The position numbers and the translations under genes are program-made. From the NCBI RefSeq assembly GCF_026212465.1, contig NC_080057.1, forward strand, positions 17,184,124 through 17,248,123: 64,000 bases of DNA. Reading direction: 5' to 3'. Position 1 is the first letter of the stretch. Every line of letters starts with the position of its first letter. Source of the stretch: Amaranthus tricolor (lineage: Eukaryota; Streptophyta; Magnoliopsida; Caryophyllales; Amaranthaceae). Below, piece by piece: positions 11,350-23,160 of this stretch. The notes below the pieces were generated by a model. That model worked only from the letters and a program-made list of their open reading frames with translations, did not search any database and was not told the origin of the DNA.

Positions 11350-13103
11350 TATTTGGAAAGCAACACATTTAGATATTTAGACCCAAGAAAAAATTCATGT
11401 AAACAAGAAGTACAACGCATTGTTCATCTACAAAGTGTTGCTAACCAATTACCTGATGCATTCACAAATACTAAGAAGGTTACAAAATTACATATACCAG
11501 CAGAAATGCTCCTACCCAATTAGAAATCTCTGATGAAAAGATGGAGAGAAGCAATTGAGATAGAGTTAAAATCATTAGAAAAAAGGGATGTCTTTTTACA
11601 AATTTTACAAAGTCCAAAAGGAGTAAAACCAATAGGATTTAAATATGTATTTGTAAGAAAAAGAAATGAGAAAAATGAAATTGTCAGATTTAAGGCAAAA
11701 ATTATACCCAAGATTTTTCTCAAATGCTAGAAATTGATTATGAAGAAACATATTCCCCGGTAGTTGATGCAACAGCACTCATATTTTTGGTAAGTTTAAC
11801 GGTTTCCCAAGGCCTATATATGAGATTGATGGATGTCGTAACTGCATATTTATATGGTTACTTGACACATACATCTATATGAAGGCCCCTGAAGGATTAA
11901 ACTTACTAATAAAGAATATGCCTAGAGAAATATTTTTAAAAAAAATTAAAAAGATCACTTTATGATTAAAAATTTGGGAGAGTGTGCTATAATCGGTTGA
12001 GTGAATATCTTATGAAAGCAGGATTCAAATATAACCAAATTAGTCCATGTGTATTCATCAAATGATCTCAATCAGAATCAGGTTTTGTAATCATTGTTGT
12101 GTATGTAGATGACTTAAACCTGATTTGAACTCTTAGAAAAAATGATATACAACTAAATATTGGATGAATGAATTTGAGATGAGGATTTAGGAAAAACTAA
12201 TTTTTGCCTTAGACTACAAATTAAACATTTGAGAAGTGGAATATTTGTTCATCAGAGCAATTATACTGAGAAAGTTTTTAAAATTTTGTACACGGATAAG
12301 GCTCATCCACTAGTTCCCCAATGGTAGCCTGATCACCAAGCATAAAAAGATGACCCATTCTGTCTATGAGAAGAAAATGAAGAAATATTAGGCCTTGAAA
12401 TGCCATATTCAGTACCATTGGTGCTTTAATGTAATTGGAAAATAATACAAGACTTGATATAGCATTTTTTGTAAGTAATGCACCGACGAGAAGACATTGA
12501 AATGGGATAAAACATCTATTTCGATACCTAAGGGGAACTACAGATCTTAAGATATTCTTCTATTCAAGGAATGATTCCATACTCATTGGATATGCTGATG
12601 CATGAGACCCATGTGACCTACATAAGGCCAAGTCATTAACTGGATATAAGTTTACATATGCGAGTACCATAATATCTTAGAAATTAACAAAAACAAAATC
12701 TAATAGCTACATCCTCAAATCATGCAGAACTCACAGCTTTATATGAAGTTATTTGAGAGTGTGTATGGTTGAGATTCATGATTGGCCAAGTCCAAGAAGA
12801 AAGTGGGTTAAATGTTACAACAAGGACACCAACTACAATCTATGAAGATAATTCAGCCAGCATTGAATAAGTTAGTAAATGATACATCATAAGTGACAGA
12901 ACAATACACCTGTCTTCAAAATTATTCGTTTTGAGACACATGTTAGTTTCAAGGCGAGAAATATGCCCACTGTATTCTTTTTCCCTTTGCTCAGGTTTTT
13001 TATCCCACTAGATTTTTCGTGACAAAGGTTTTTAGCAAGGCATATTAGGACTATAAAATGTTATAATAATTTTTCATATGTATGTAAGACATTCAAGGGG
13101 GTG
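11350..13103 (+). pseudogene. Ty1-copia pol remnant (reverse transcriptase and RNase H)
   Basis: Conceptual translation gives copia RT landmarks in order: 'PKGVKPIGFKYVF' near 11605-11650, 'DYEETYSPVVDATALI' near 11735-11780, 'MRLMDVVTAYLYG' near 11820-11860, and the YVDD box 'VVYVDDLNLI' near 12095-12125. It continues with the RNase H region ('RYLRGTTDLKIFFYSR', 'IGYADA') near 12515-12605. Stops and frameshifts occur throughout, so it is dead. Gag, protease and most of integrase are absent, and no 5' LTR is seen. The element ends at the purine tract CAAGGGGGTG just before the LTR at 13104. Confidence 0.88.
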
Positions 13104-13325
13104 TGTTAGAATTAATAGATATATGCAATGGAGCAAAATTTTACCTCCATGAATATTACATGAATAGTACTTGAATAGTGAATGCATAGTGATATTTGTG
13201 GCTCTACAAATACGCAAACTTTGTAAGTTCAATTGTAATTTATTAGTGTATTCAAGAGTATCAGCAATACACTCTCTATTCACTCATACTATTTTTCTCT
13301 TATATTCTCTCCCTAATTTTTAACA
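13104..13325 (+). mobile_element. 3' LTR of the copia remnant
   Basis: It begins TGTTAGAATTAATAG directly after the polypurine tract CAAGGGGGTG and ends at TTTTTAACA (13325). The length of 222 bp is typical of small copia LTRs. TG...CA bounds are inferred, and the 5' LTR for comparison is missing from the window. Confidence 0.75.
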
Positions 13326-13372
13326 AAACTTTTTTTTTTTCAGTTTTTCATAGCTCACAAGATAGGGCCTGT

Positions 13373-13527
13373 TCTCTTCGTCTAATCTGATTGGATCTGA
13401 TCTGAATTTACTAAGGTCTGATCTAATTTGATCTGATCTGATTTAGTCTGATCTAATCTGAGTCTTTCTGATCTGGTCTGATCTGATCTGATCTAATCCT
13501 ATCTAATCTGATATAATCTTATTTGGT
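13373..13527 (+). repeat. GATCTGATCT-rich repeat, left block
   Basis: Degenerate pentanucleotide-like repeat of CTGAT / GATCT units, starting after GGGCCTGTTCTCTTCG. A second block of the same kind in the same orientation lies at 22195-22291, on the far side of the LINE. The intervening DNA may therefore be inserted into what was one GATCT-rich element. Confidence 0.8.
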
Positions 13528-13534
13528 TTCATAA

Positions 13535-14485
<951 letters not shown>

Positions 14486-14489
14486 TGAT

Positions 14490-14912
14490 GATGAACTGGA
14501 TCGACTAATGTATGCTAGAGTCCTCGTGGAATTGGACATAAGAAAAGGCCTATTAGATGAGGTGTTCTTCACAAATGAATATGATGAACTGGTTAAACAA
14601 GCTGTACAATATGACTGGAAACCCCTGTGGTGCCACCAATGTCAACAACTTGGCCATCAATCTGGTGCTTACAAGCAAAAGAAAACCTTGAACCCAATTC
14701 ATAAGAAACCACCAAGAAGAGATTGGGTAAAGAAAGGAAGTCAAAAAGATCACTCCAAAGCACAAAACAGTCACCATGACACTAGTGAAACCCATGAAAC
14801 CATGGCAATACAACCTCTAGAAGGAAATATCCAAGCGGAGAATCTAGGCACCATGATCACTATAACCAAGGGTGAACCACATGAGGTTTCCAGCAGGGAA
14901 AGGTGGGTTTGA
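14490..14912 (+). pseudogene. LINE ORF1 fragment (nucleic-acid-binding protein with zinc knuckle)
   Basis: Reads 'ELDRLMYARVLVELDIRKG' and then a CCHC-like knuckle 'WCHQCQQLGHQSGAYK'. This is the C-terminal part of the ORF1 (gag-like) protein of plant L1-type LINEs. The final cysteine of the knuckle is Tyr (residue 55 counted from the ATG at 14508). The N-terminal part is missing: the frame emerges straight from the AAT microsatellite, so the LINE is 5'-truncated or its 5' end was replaced by the repeat. The frame ends at 14912, about 150 bp before ORF2. Confidence 0.82.
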
Positions 14913-15062
14913 ACGGCTAACAAATTGAATAGAGTGGTCAACTTTCACTGTCTAATCCTTACACAATGCTCGATGATGATGCTATAGGAAACGAATCCAA
15001 TAGTAGAATTCATGACAAGATCCTTCCTATCAAAGCGCTGGGGGCTTACCCCATCCCGGATC

Positions 15063-17224
15063 ATGAATAACATCCTCACTTGGAACGTTAGGGGGTTAAA
15101 TAAAGCCAATAAGCAAGCTGAAGTGGCCCGTTTTATCGCTAACCACAACATAAGCCTATTTAGCCTCCTGGAGACGAAAGTAAAGCGGCAAGGAATCGGT
15201 GCCCTTTACCAAAGAATCTGTCCATCTTGGTGTATCACGCACAACCTAGCTCTTCACAAGGGAGGTAGGATTTCAGTAGCTTGGAGAGCCGAGGAAATGA
15301 ATGTAGACATACGGTTTGTTAGCAGCCAAATCATCCACTTGAGTGTCAACCCTAATGGGGGTGATAGCTTTGATTGCTCCTTTGTTTATGGTGCAACTGA
15401 CAAGAACGAGAAGGGTATCATGCTTACTGAGCTTGCGAACATAGGCACAACAGTGACAGGGCCTTGGTTAGTCATGGGAGATTTCAGCTGCATAGTCAAT
15501 CTTAATGAGAGGACAGGTCAAAAACCACGTCTTCATGAAATAGAACCTCTTCAAAGATGCATGGCGAGTTGCGATATTCACGACATGAAAAGTACAGGGC
15601 GTTTTTTCACGTGGTCAAACAAGTAAAAAGGAGATGCCAGAGTTCTAAGAAAGATTGATGGAGTGTTGGGAAACCCAGCTTGGGAGTGCTCATTCCCCAC
15701 AACAGAGGTATGCTTCCTTTCAGAGGGAGACTTCGACCACACACCAATACTAGTTCAATTCCTAGAACCCGCTAAACGTGCAAAACCTTTTAAATTCCTC
15801 AACCACTGGGGAAAACACAGTGAGTTCATGGAAGCCATCCGAGCAGCATGGCACACTAACTTGCTAGGGAGCTCAACCCAATTTGATCAAAAACTCAGAT
15901 TGATTAAAGAGGCATGTAAAGCAACCTTTAAAAACACAGAAGTAAGGGACTTGGCCAAAGCTGAAGCTGATATGCAAAAAGTCCAAGAGGACCTCCACCT
16001 ACACCCTGGGGGCAAACACCTCGCCGATGTCGAATGCTCGAAAATAGAGGCTTATAGGAGATTAAAGCGAGAATGGGAAGCAGGCCTCAGACAGAAAGCT
16101 AAATTGAAGTGGCTCACTTTGGGTGATGACAACACCAGATACTTCCACCATTCTCTTCAGCATCGCAGGAAGTGCAGTATAATAAATGTTCTTCACTTTC
16201 AAGATCGTACCACTAGCGATCCAAGGGAAATTCAGGCGGCCTTTCAGAAGTACTACCTAGATCTCCTTGGAGGTAAAATGGAGAGAGCGAAAATTAACAT
16301 GAATGTGATACATAGTGGCCCTGTTCTTAACCAAGACCAACGGAATCTGCTCGATTTGAACTTTACCCCAAAAGAGATTAAAGATGCCATGTGGAGCATT
16401 CCTGAAGACAAAGCACCAAGTTTGGACGGTTTCAACAGTGGTTTTTACAAGGTTGCATGGGATATTGTTGGTACAGAATTTTTTTCCAATGGTACTCTCC
16501 TGAAATCATGGAATATAACAGCTATAACCCTCATTCCAAAGGTTTCCACCCCAAACACCCCAGGTGACTATCGTTCAATCTCTTATTGCAACGTTATCTA
16601 TAAGTGTATCTCTAAGCTCATCTGCAGGAAACTCCGACATGTACTGGCCTCCATTGTAAGCCCCAAGCAAGGAGTATTTATTGAAGGGAAAAGCACTCTC
16701 CACAACATCCTCCTTTGTCAGGATATAGTCAAGCATTATGGTTGGAAGAACTGCTCCCCAAGCTGCCTCTTAAAGATCGACCTCAGGAAAGCCTACAATA
16801 CACTAGATTGGGACTTTCTTCATGAAATGTTGACTGCACTCAATTTCCCGAGGAAGTTCACAGAGAGAGTCATGGCGTGTGTAACGTCTACTCAGTATTC
16901 CTTGGTTATCAATGGCAGCCCCCAACCTACATTCCAAGCAAAAAGAGGAGTTAGACAAGGAGACCCAGTATCCCCCTTACTTTTTGTAATTGGCATGGAA
17001 TACCTATCGAGAACCCTCACTTTGGCCCGCAAAGAACCAGAGTTTAAATTTCACCCTAGATGCAGCAAAATCAAACTCAATCACTTAGCTTTTGCAGATG
17101 ACCTTATGTTGTTCTGTAAGGGTGACCTCCAATCCATCAGCATCCTGATCAAGACAGTTGATTACTTCTCCTCTTGCTCCGGCCTCAAAGCAAACAACTC
17201 CAAATCAGGTATTTACCTTGCAGG
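15063..17224 (+). pseudogene. LINE ORF2, first part: endonuclease and reverse transcriptase
   Basis: Starts 'MNNILTWNVRGLNK', the typical start of the apurinic-type endonuclease domain, with 'LLETKVK' and 'WLVMGDFSCI' following. One in-frame TAA at 15624-15626 breaks it; the same frame resumes at once and runs through the second half of the endonuclease ('EGDFDHTPILV') into the RT domain. RT landmarks are 'DKAPSLDGFNSGFYK', 'ITLIPK', 'LLKIDLRKAYNTLDW', 'RGVRQGDPVSPLLF' and the FADD box 'LAFADDLMLF' (17083-17112). The frame is cut at 17224 by an LTR-type insertion and continues at 20571. L1-type by ORF layout and motifs. Confidence 0.92.
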
Positions 17225-20200
17225 TGTAACAGACTCAAAATTCTTAATTTTAATCTTCCGATTAATTATTCTGAATTTTCAAATCAAATCTCTAATCCTT
17301 TGATTATTCATTTCAAACTATCTTTAATTCCTAAATCTTTTCCGATTTTGTAATTTCTTTCAAATATTAAACTTTAAAATAGTATTTTGTTTAAAATCTT
17401 TTTATAAGCACTAAAATATTATTTTATTATTTTATAGTACGAAAAGTAAGTTTTTATTATTATATTCACGATTTTGTAAAACGTTACTTTTTAACTTTCT
17501 TCCTTAAATTAACATTACTACTTATTATTTAACCTTATAATTTTGATATAATTATTTTATACATAAAAATGAGTCGTATTTTTATTAATAACATTAAGTA
17601 TAGTTTAAGCAAAATTTTAAATAAACTACATATTTTCATGATCAAATTTACCCATTATTTTAAAGTATATTCACTTGTACATATTAGAACAAAATTTTGA
17701 TGAACCAAAATCCTTTCTATGGTAACCCATGATGTTCATCACTTAGACAAGCTCACCATTTCCTTACACAAGCTAACCTTCTTCTACACTCCAAACTCTT
17801 ACACATTCACTTACACACTCCAACTCTTACACATTCACTTACATACTCTAAATCACTTACACAAGTTAACCTTCTTCTATACTCCTAACACTCTTTTTCA
17901 TACAATCTAATGAACTACAAAGTTGCCCAAACCCATTATAAATACCCCTCCCCCCCTTAGCCATGAGATCACTTACACCACCATCATCAAATCTTTCTAA
18001 CATTCTTTTTTATATTTTCACTTCATTAAAATCTTACTACATTAATACCTTTATTAATTGAAGAAATTAAAGAACATGGAGCTTAGAACACTCTTTACTT
18101 AGCTTAAATCATCATCATTATTTTGGGAGTTGGGATTAATTATCTTTGGAGTAATATTATCTATCTTGGAGGATCTTATTTCTTATTATTTTTCTAATTA
18201 GTACTTAGTACTAATCCTTGGTGTTAGTATGGTATAACTTCTTACCCTACTCTTTTTGTGGAATTTTACATTATATTTACTTTATAATATGCAAAGTATG
18301 AAATATGTTGATATATTTTAGTGGAGGTTAGTTTAATGAAATTATGATCAAGATTATATTAAGTATGTGTATGCTAAAAGTATATTTAGTATGTTAATCA
18401 AATAGTCTTTGAACAAGTTTAGGAAGTTGAGTGCAAAATTATATTCTAGTGATATTAAGCATGATTCATGTTATAAACTAGTGCTAGTATATTTATGAGT
18501 TATATGTTACATTAGAAATGTTATTATATTTAAGAATTTATTTTATGTTAAAATTTTGTATTAATATGTTTATGTTAGCCTTCAAACTAGTTTATAAGGT
18601 AGTAAGTTATTTTATGAACGTATTTTGCTAAGTATGATTATATTAAGAATATTGTTATTATACTTTATTATGAGATTTAAGTTTATCCTTAAAGTTATAG
18701 TAAATTTCTAAGTTATTGTGTAAAGTTTTTATTTTCTTATTTGTTTTTTTGTGGTTATGTTAATTATTTAAATCTTGAATTTACTATAATAAATTAAATG
18801 AAGTTGTTTTATTAGTGAAAAAAAGGCCCCGAAATACTCATAGGCCATTCGACCATTATCATATTAAAAAGAAAAAGAGTTTGATTTATTTTTTTATATT
18901 ATTATAAGCTATTTTGTGATAATATTAAAATAAAATCTTAAAAGTTATTTTTGAGAAAGCTTTATAAGTTATTAAATATTGAAGTGATTTTCTTGAATAT
19001 ATGAGATTTCATAATTAAAAAAAATAATAATAACTTTTGTGACATTTAATTATTTAGTACAAAATAATATTTTATCTGCTAACTATTTGACCAAAATTTA
19101 TATACAAAGATGTAAAAGTATTCTTAGTAAACTTGTTCTTAAACTATGTGTGAAATATTGATTTTTTTGTGAAATTATAAGTTTTATTTGTTTTATAACT
19201 AGAATGCTGATTTTCGCGAATCTAATAAGTTTACTTGTTTTTCCAAACTTGAAATAATTATTTTTTGATAAACTTGTTGAATTTTGAAAACTTATCCGAA
19301 GGTTGCAGTTTAACTTGAATTTTAATTAGAATGTTTGATTTTCTGAGGAGAATAAAGTTTTATTTATTTTAAAGTTGGAAATTTTGATTTTGGGAACTTA
19401 TTTCAAGAGAAATAGATTTTAGTAGCTACTTGTAGAAAATACCAATTTGGAGACTATTAATAAAATATTAAGTTATTAGTGTGAATTTAGTGAACTATTA
19501 AAATAAAGTTATAAATAAAATTTAATGTGTAAATATTAAGTAATGAACATATAAAGACGTAAAGGTAAATTAAACGTTATGATTGAGAATTATATTAAAT
19601 AAATGAAGTTACCACTTAGGTTGGTCAAATTCAAATTCAAAGTCAACTTGGAGTAATAAAAATGTGATATACTTGTGTGAAATGTATTGATTGAATGACC
19701 CTGATAGTAAGGTAATGTCGAACCATGGACCGGCATGTAAAATTCCTGCGTCCGTGTTGGCCGGCACGTAAAATGCGGTGTAAGACAGGGGGTTCGCTAC
19801 CTATCCTGTAGAGCTCGAGCATAAATATTGTATTGGAGGGGTGACGACTCCCACCACAGTTAGGGTTTAGGACTACGGTTCTCACCTAACCAGACCCTTA
19901 CATATATCAGGTGTCATATTGATGTGCTTGTTGATCACTGATAAACTTGATTAGTGTTGATGCTATGATGCATGGTACAATTATGAGTATTAACCAAATG
20001 AACTTACTCAAGTGTTAAGATTACCGAATTGTATAAGTGGCAGTAACGTACTTCTGTCAAGATCGAGAATGGTATCTTAATGACTTAAAAGTATGTAACA
20101 GAAAAAGAACATGGTAAAAATATACGGTGGTGTCAATTAAGTATAAGTTCGTACTTAAATTATTATTTTGTAAATGTAGCGTATAATTTCCGTATTTTGA

Positions 20201-20565
20201 GCTGGATAGGAAGTTATGCTCGGCGTTAAGCGCTGACCGATTCAATCGGCTGTCATCCGTATCATGGATGGCAGCATTTTGCAGGATTTAGTTCAGGTTC
20301 CGATCCAGGCCGCAGCAATTACTATTTATCGAGAACTTAGCTGCTTTTTGTATCTTTATTGATCACTTGATGATGATGTATTTTTTTTTCTTTTTGAGCA
20401 AACAATATTTCTTATCAGAGGTAATATTTTACTTTTGTTTTAAACAGTTTTAGTTTATGATTTAAAGTTTTTAACAATTCGGCATTTTGAGACTTCCGCA
20501 ATATTTTTTTTGTATTAAACATTATTAAATGTTAATTATGTATCGAGATTGCCTCTCTTGTTACA
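17225..20565. mobile_element. Solo-LTR-like insertion inside the LINE (3341 bp)
   Basis: Begins TGTAACA and ends TGTTACA, flanked by the 5-bp direct repeat GCAGG at 17220-17224 and 20566-20570. LINE ORF2 is in the same frame on both sides. A TATA-like TATAAATA lies near 17938, followed by a short leader, as in an LTR promoter. There is no coding frame, primer-binding site or internal LTR pair that I could see. I infer a long solo LTR, probably of a Ty3-type element, left after recombination. A non-autonomous element with an undetected internal domain is the alternative. Confidence 0.78.
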
Positions 20566-21687
20566 GCAGGAGTCAACAACGAGTTCAGAGCTCAGGTTGA
20601 GCAAACCATAGACTACAATTTTGAGAGCCTTCCAGTTAAGTATCTTGGGATGCCTCTCACCTCAAAAAGGTACTCAGACATAGACTGTGAGTATTTGGTA
20701 GATAAGATGACAGCTCGGATTAGGGTCTGATATGCAAAAAAATTTTCCTACGCTGTTCACCTCCAGCTAGTGAACTCCGTCCTGATGAGTATACTTAATT
20801 ACTGGTGTCAAGCTGTCATCCTTCCCAAAAAGGTCATCCGACGGGTGAATGCTATCTGCAAATCCTTCCTATGGTCTGGTTCCACAGAGTCCAAGAGCCC
20901 TGGAAATATTAGCTGGGAGAAAGCATGCAAGCGAAAGAAATAAGGGGGGCTTGGAATCCGAGATCTGGAGTCCTGGAATCTAGCTGCTGTGGGTAAAGTC
21001 GCTTGGTACATCAACACCCTCCATGAGTCCCTCTGGGTGAAATGGATCCACGGAGTATACACGAAAGGCGGCAACTGGATACTGTTCAATCCCCCTATCA
21101 CGTCCAGTTGGGTCGTCAAGAAGCTATGTAAGGTCAAGGAGAAGCTTTCGAGATGGATGAACGAACCTACATACTTTATCACAAAAGTCTACAACGACAT
21201 CAGGGGAGGAGGTAACAGAGTTGGGTGGAACCACTTTGTTTGGAATAGGTTAACCATACCCAGAAGCAGGTTCATAGCCTGGTTAGCTTTCAACAACCGA
21301 ATGAAAACAAAACATCGCTTAAAGCTTGCTAGAGTTGTCGATACTGACACATGCTCGATCTGCGAATTGGAAAGTGAAATAGCGAACCATATCTTCTTCC
21401 AGTGCCGCTTTAGCCAGGAATGTGTAGCTTATCTAAAGGAGCGGTATGAGACCAACAACAAAATACAAAACTTGGAGGATACCCTCAAGAGAGACCATAT
21501 GGGACGCCACAAAAGAAAACAGTTTGAGGCCATTCTCTGCAACCTTATCTATGCAATATGGAGCGTAAGAAATGAAGCCGTGTGGAGCCACAAAGTACCA
21601 ATGGTGAAACTGGTGGTGGACGATATAATAGACACCTCGGAGACCAAATTCAAGTACCTAGCGTCCTTGAGATCTGATTCAGCGTGA
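20566..21687 (+). pseudogene. LINE ORF2, second part: end of RT and zinc-binding region
   Basis: Continues ORF2 after the insertion: 'ESLPVKYLGMPLTSKRYSD', then the zinc-binding region shared by plant LINE proteins ('WVKWIHGVYTKGGNWI', 'RFIAWLAFNNRMKTKHRL', 'CSICELESEIANHIFFQC'), ending at the stop 21685-21687. Two in-frame stops are seen, TGA at 20728-20730 and TAA at 20941-20943. Frame and content show it belongs with 15063-17224. Confidence 0.9.
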
Positions 21688-22190
21688 AGCTCATCTTCAG
21701 CTTGTGTCTCCCTTTTGATGTTTTCATGTATTCTAGGATTCATCTTCAACTCTTAATTTTGGAGCTTACCTCCATGATAGCTGCTGATTTGGGCCTTGAC
21801 CAATATATCTTAGGCTAAGGTGTATATAGGTTGAACTTTTTTTTTGACTCTTTGGTTTTGGTCTTGTCAAGGTGAACATGTCCTCCTGACATAGATAGCT
21901 TAGTTTATTGGTTTTGCCTTTATGTATAGCTTTTTGAGGCTTCCTGCTCACCTCCCTTGCACATGAAGAGTGACACTTTGAAACCCTTCCTAAAAGGTGG
22001 GCTCTGTGTTCATACTGATGCAAACATAGGGAGATAAGCTGAAAACGTAGGAGTCTTTGATCTTTTGTATCCCATTTTTTTAATTGGGTAATACAAAAAG
22101 CATTTCTTCAAATAATAATAATAATAATAACAACAACAACAACAATAATATAATTTATAATAATAATAATAATAATAATAATAAATCGTG
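21688..22190 (+). mobile_element. LINE 3' untranslated region and AAT/AAC tail
   Basis: About 400 bp of 3' UTR follows the ORF2 stop. It ends near 'TTGGGTAATACAAAAAGC' and a tail of AAT, AAC and AAT repeats from about 22110. A simple-repeat tail in place of a plain poly(A) is notable. The GATCT-rich block follows directly. Confidence 0.75.
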
Positions 22191-22194
22191 ATTT

Positions 22195-22291
22195 AATTTG
22201 ATCTGGTCTGGTCTGATCTGATCTGATTTGAATTAATCTGATCTAAACTTTTTTAATCTGATCTGATCTGATCTGATCTGATCTAATTCCA
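22195..22291 (+). repeat. GATCTGATCT-rich repeat, right block
   Basis: Tandem GATCT / CTGAT units, including 'GATCTGATCTGATCTGATCT', matching the block at 13373-13527 in sequence and orientation. Confidence 0.82.
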
Positions 22292-22599
22292 ATAAAAATA
22301 AGTAATAAGGTCAAAAAACAAGTAAACCATAAAAAATGCCGATAAAGGAATGAACGAGCAACAATATGAAATAGAAAACGACGCCGTTATAGTATATCGG
22401 CAACAAATTTAATTTTATCCCTCTGTAGTGTCGCACCTTCGTACATAACACGCTAACTTCATTTATTTTAATTTTTTTTTCTCCTTCAAGAAATTGAGAT
22501 TGTAATAGACAGACAAAGAGAGCGAGAAAATAAAAATGGTACTTCTAGTCTTATTACATTAGTATTCCTTTGATGGACAACAACGATGGGGGTGCATTT

Positions 22600-22790
22600 G
22601 TCACTTCTCCCTAAACCCTAATTTCCTCATTCTCCTTAAATATCCACCCTTTCTTACGGTAATCTTTTCTTCTTTTCTTTCTCTTTCAAAAGAAATTCTA
22701 GATTCTTAACGCTTTCTCTCTCATCTTCTCTCTCTCTACAGTCTTCGGATTTCGATTGATTCTTCCTTCATCGGCATCCTCAGAGCTAAG
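22600..22790 (+). promoter_or_regulatory. Probable core promoter and 5' leader of the E1 gene
   Basis: A telo-box AAACCCTAA at 22613-22621 is followed by a TATA-like TTAAATAT at 22636-22643 and then a CT-rich leader (TCTCTC runs at about 22710-22740). Telo-boxes are common near the starts of plant housekeeping and translation-related genes. The exact transcription start is not determined. Confidence 0.5.
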
Positions 22791-23147
22791 GTATCTATCG
22801 ATTTGTGATTATTCTTTACGTTTCGTTCGTTTGATGTTATGGAATAATTATGATTGTGTTGGATCTGTTAAGTTACTTGTTTGTATGATTTGGAATCAAA
22901 TCGATAATTTTTATTGTTTAAATTTGTCAGAAATGAAGTTTTTTGGGTTGATGTCTGAGTTAGGGTTCTGATTGTCCTATCGATTGTTGTCGGGATTTGT
23001 TTAAGTGCAATTGATGATGATAATAATAATTATTATTTTAAGTTGTCATATCTGACATTTTTCTTGTTTATTGAATTAATTGTACTTACTAGTAGTTTTG
23101 ATTATATTGACTATTCCGATGATGTGTGGTCGTCGATTTTTGACCAG
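22791..23147 (+). other. Probable intron in the 5' UTR of the E1 gene
   Basis: Donor 'AGCTAAG|GTATCT' at 22791 and acceptor 'TTTTGACCAG|TTG' ending at 23147, with T-rich sequence between, place a leader intron just before the ATG at 23161. A leader intron with a CT-rich first exon is common in highly expressed plant genes. Inferred from splice consensus only. Confidence 0.55.
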
Positions 23148-23160
23148 TTGTTTGCACTAT

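Noticed and set aside
23080..23160. Upstream in-frame ATG that would lengthen E1 by 27 residues
   Set aside because: It lies in a probable 5' UTR intron and would add a hydrophobic leader foreign to E1 enzymes. The ATG at 23161 gives the usual plant E1 N terminus.
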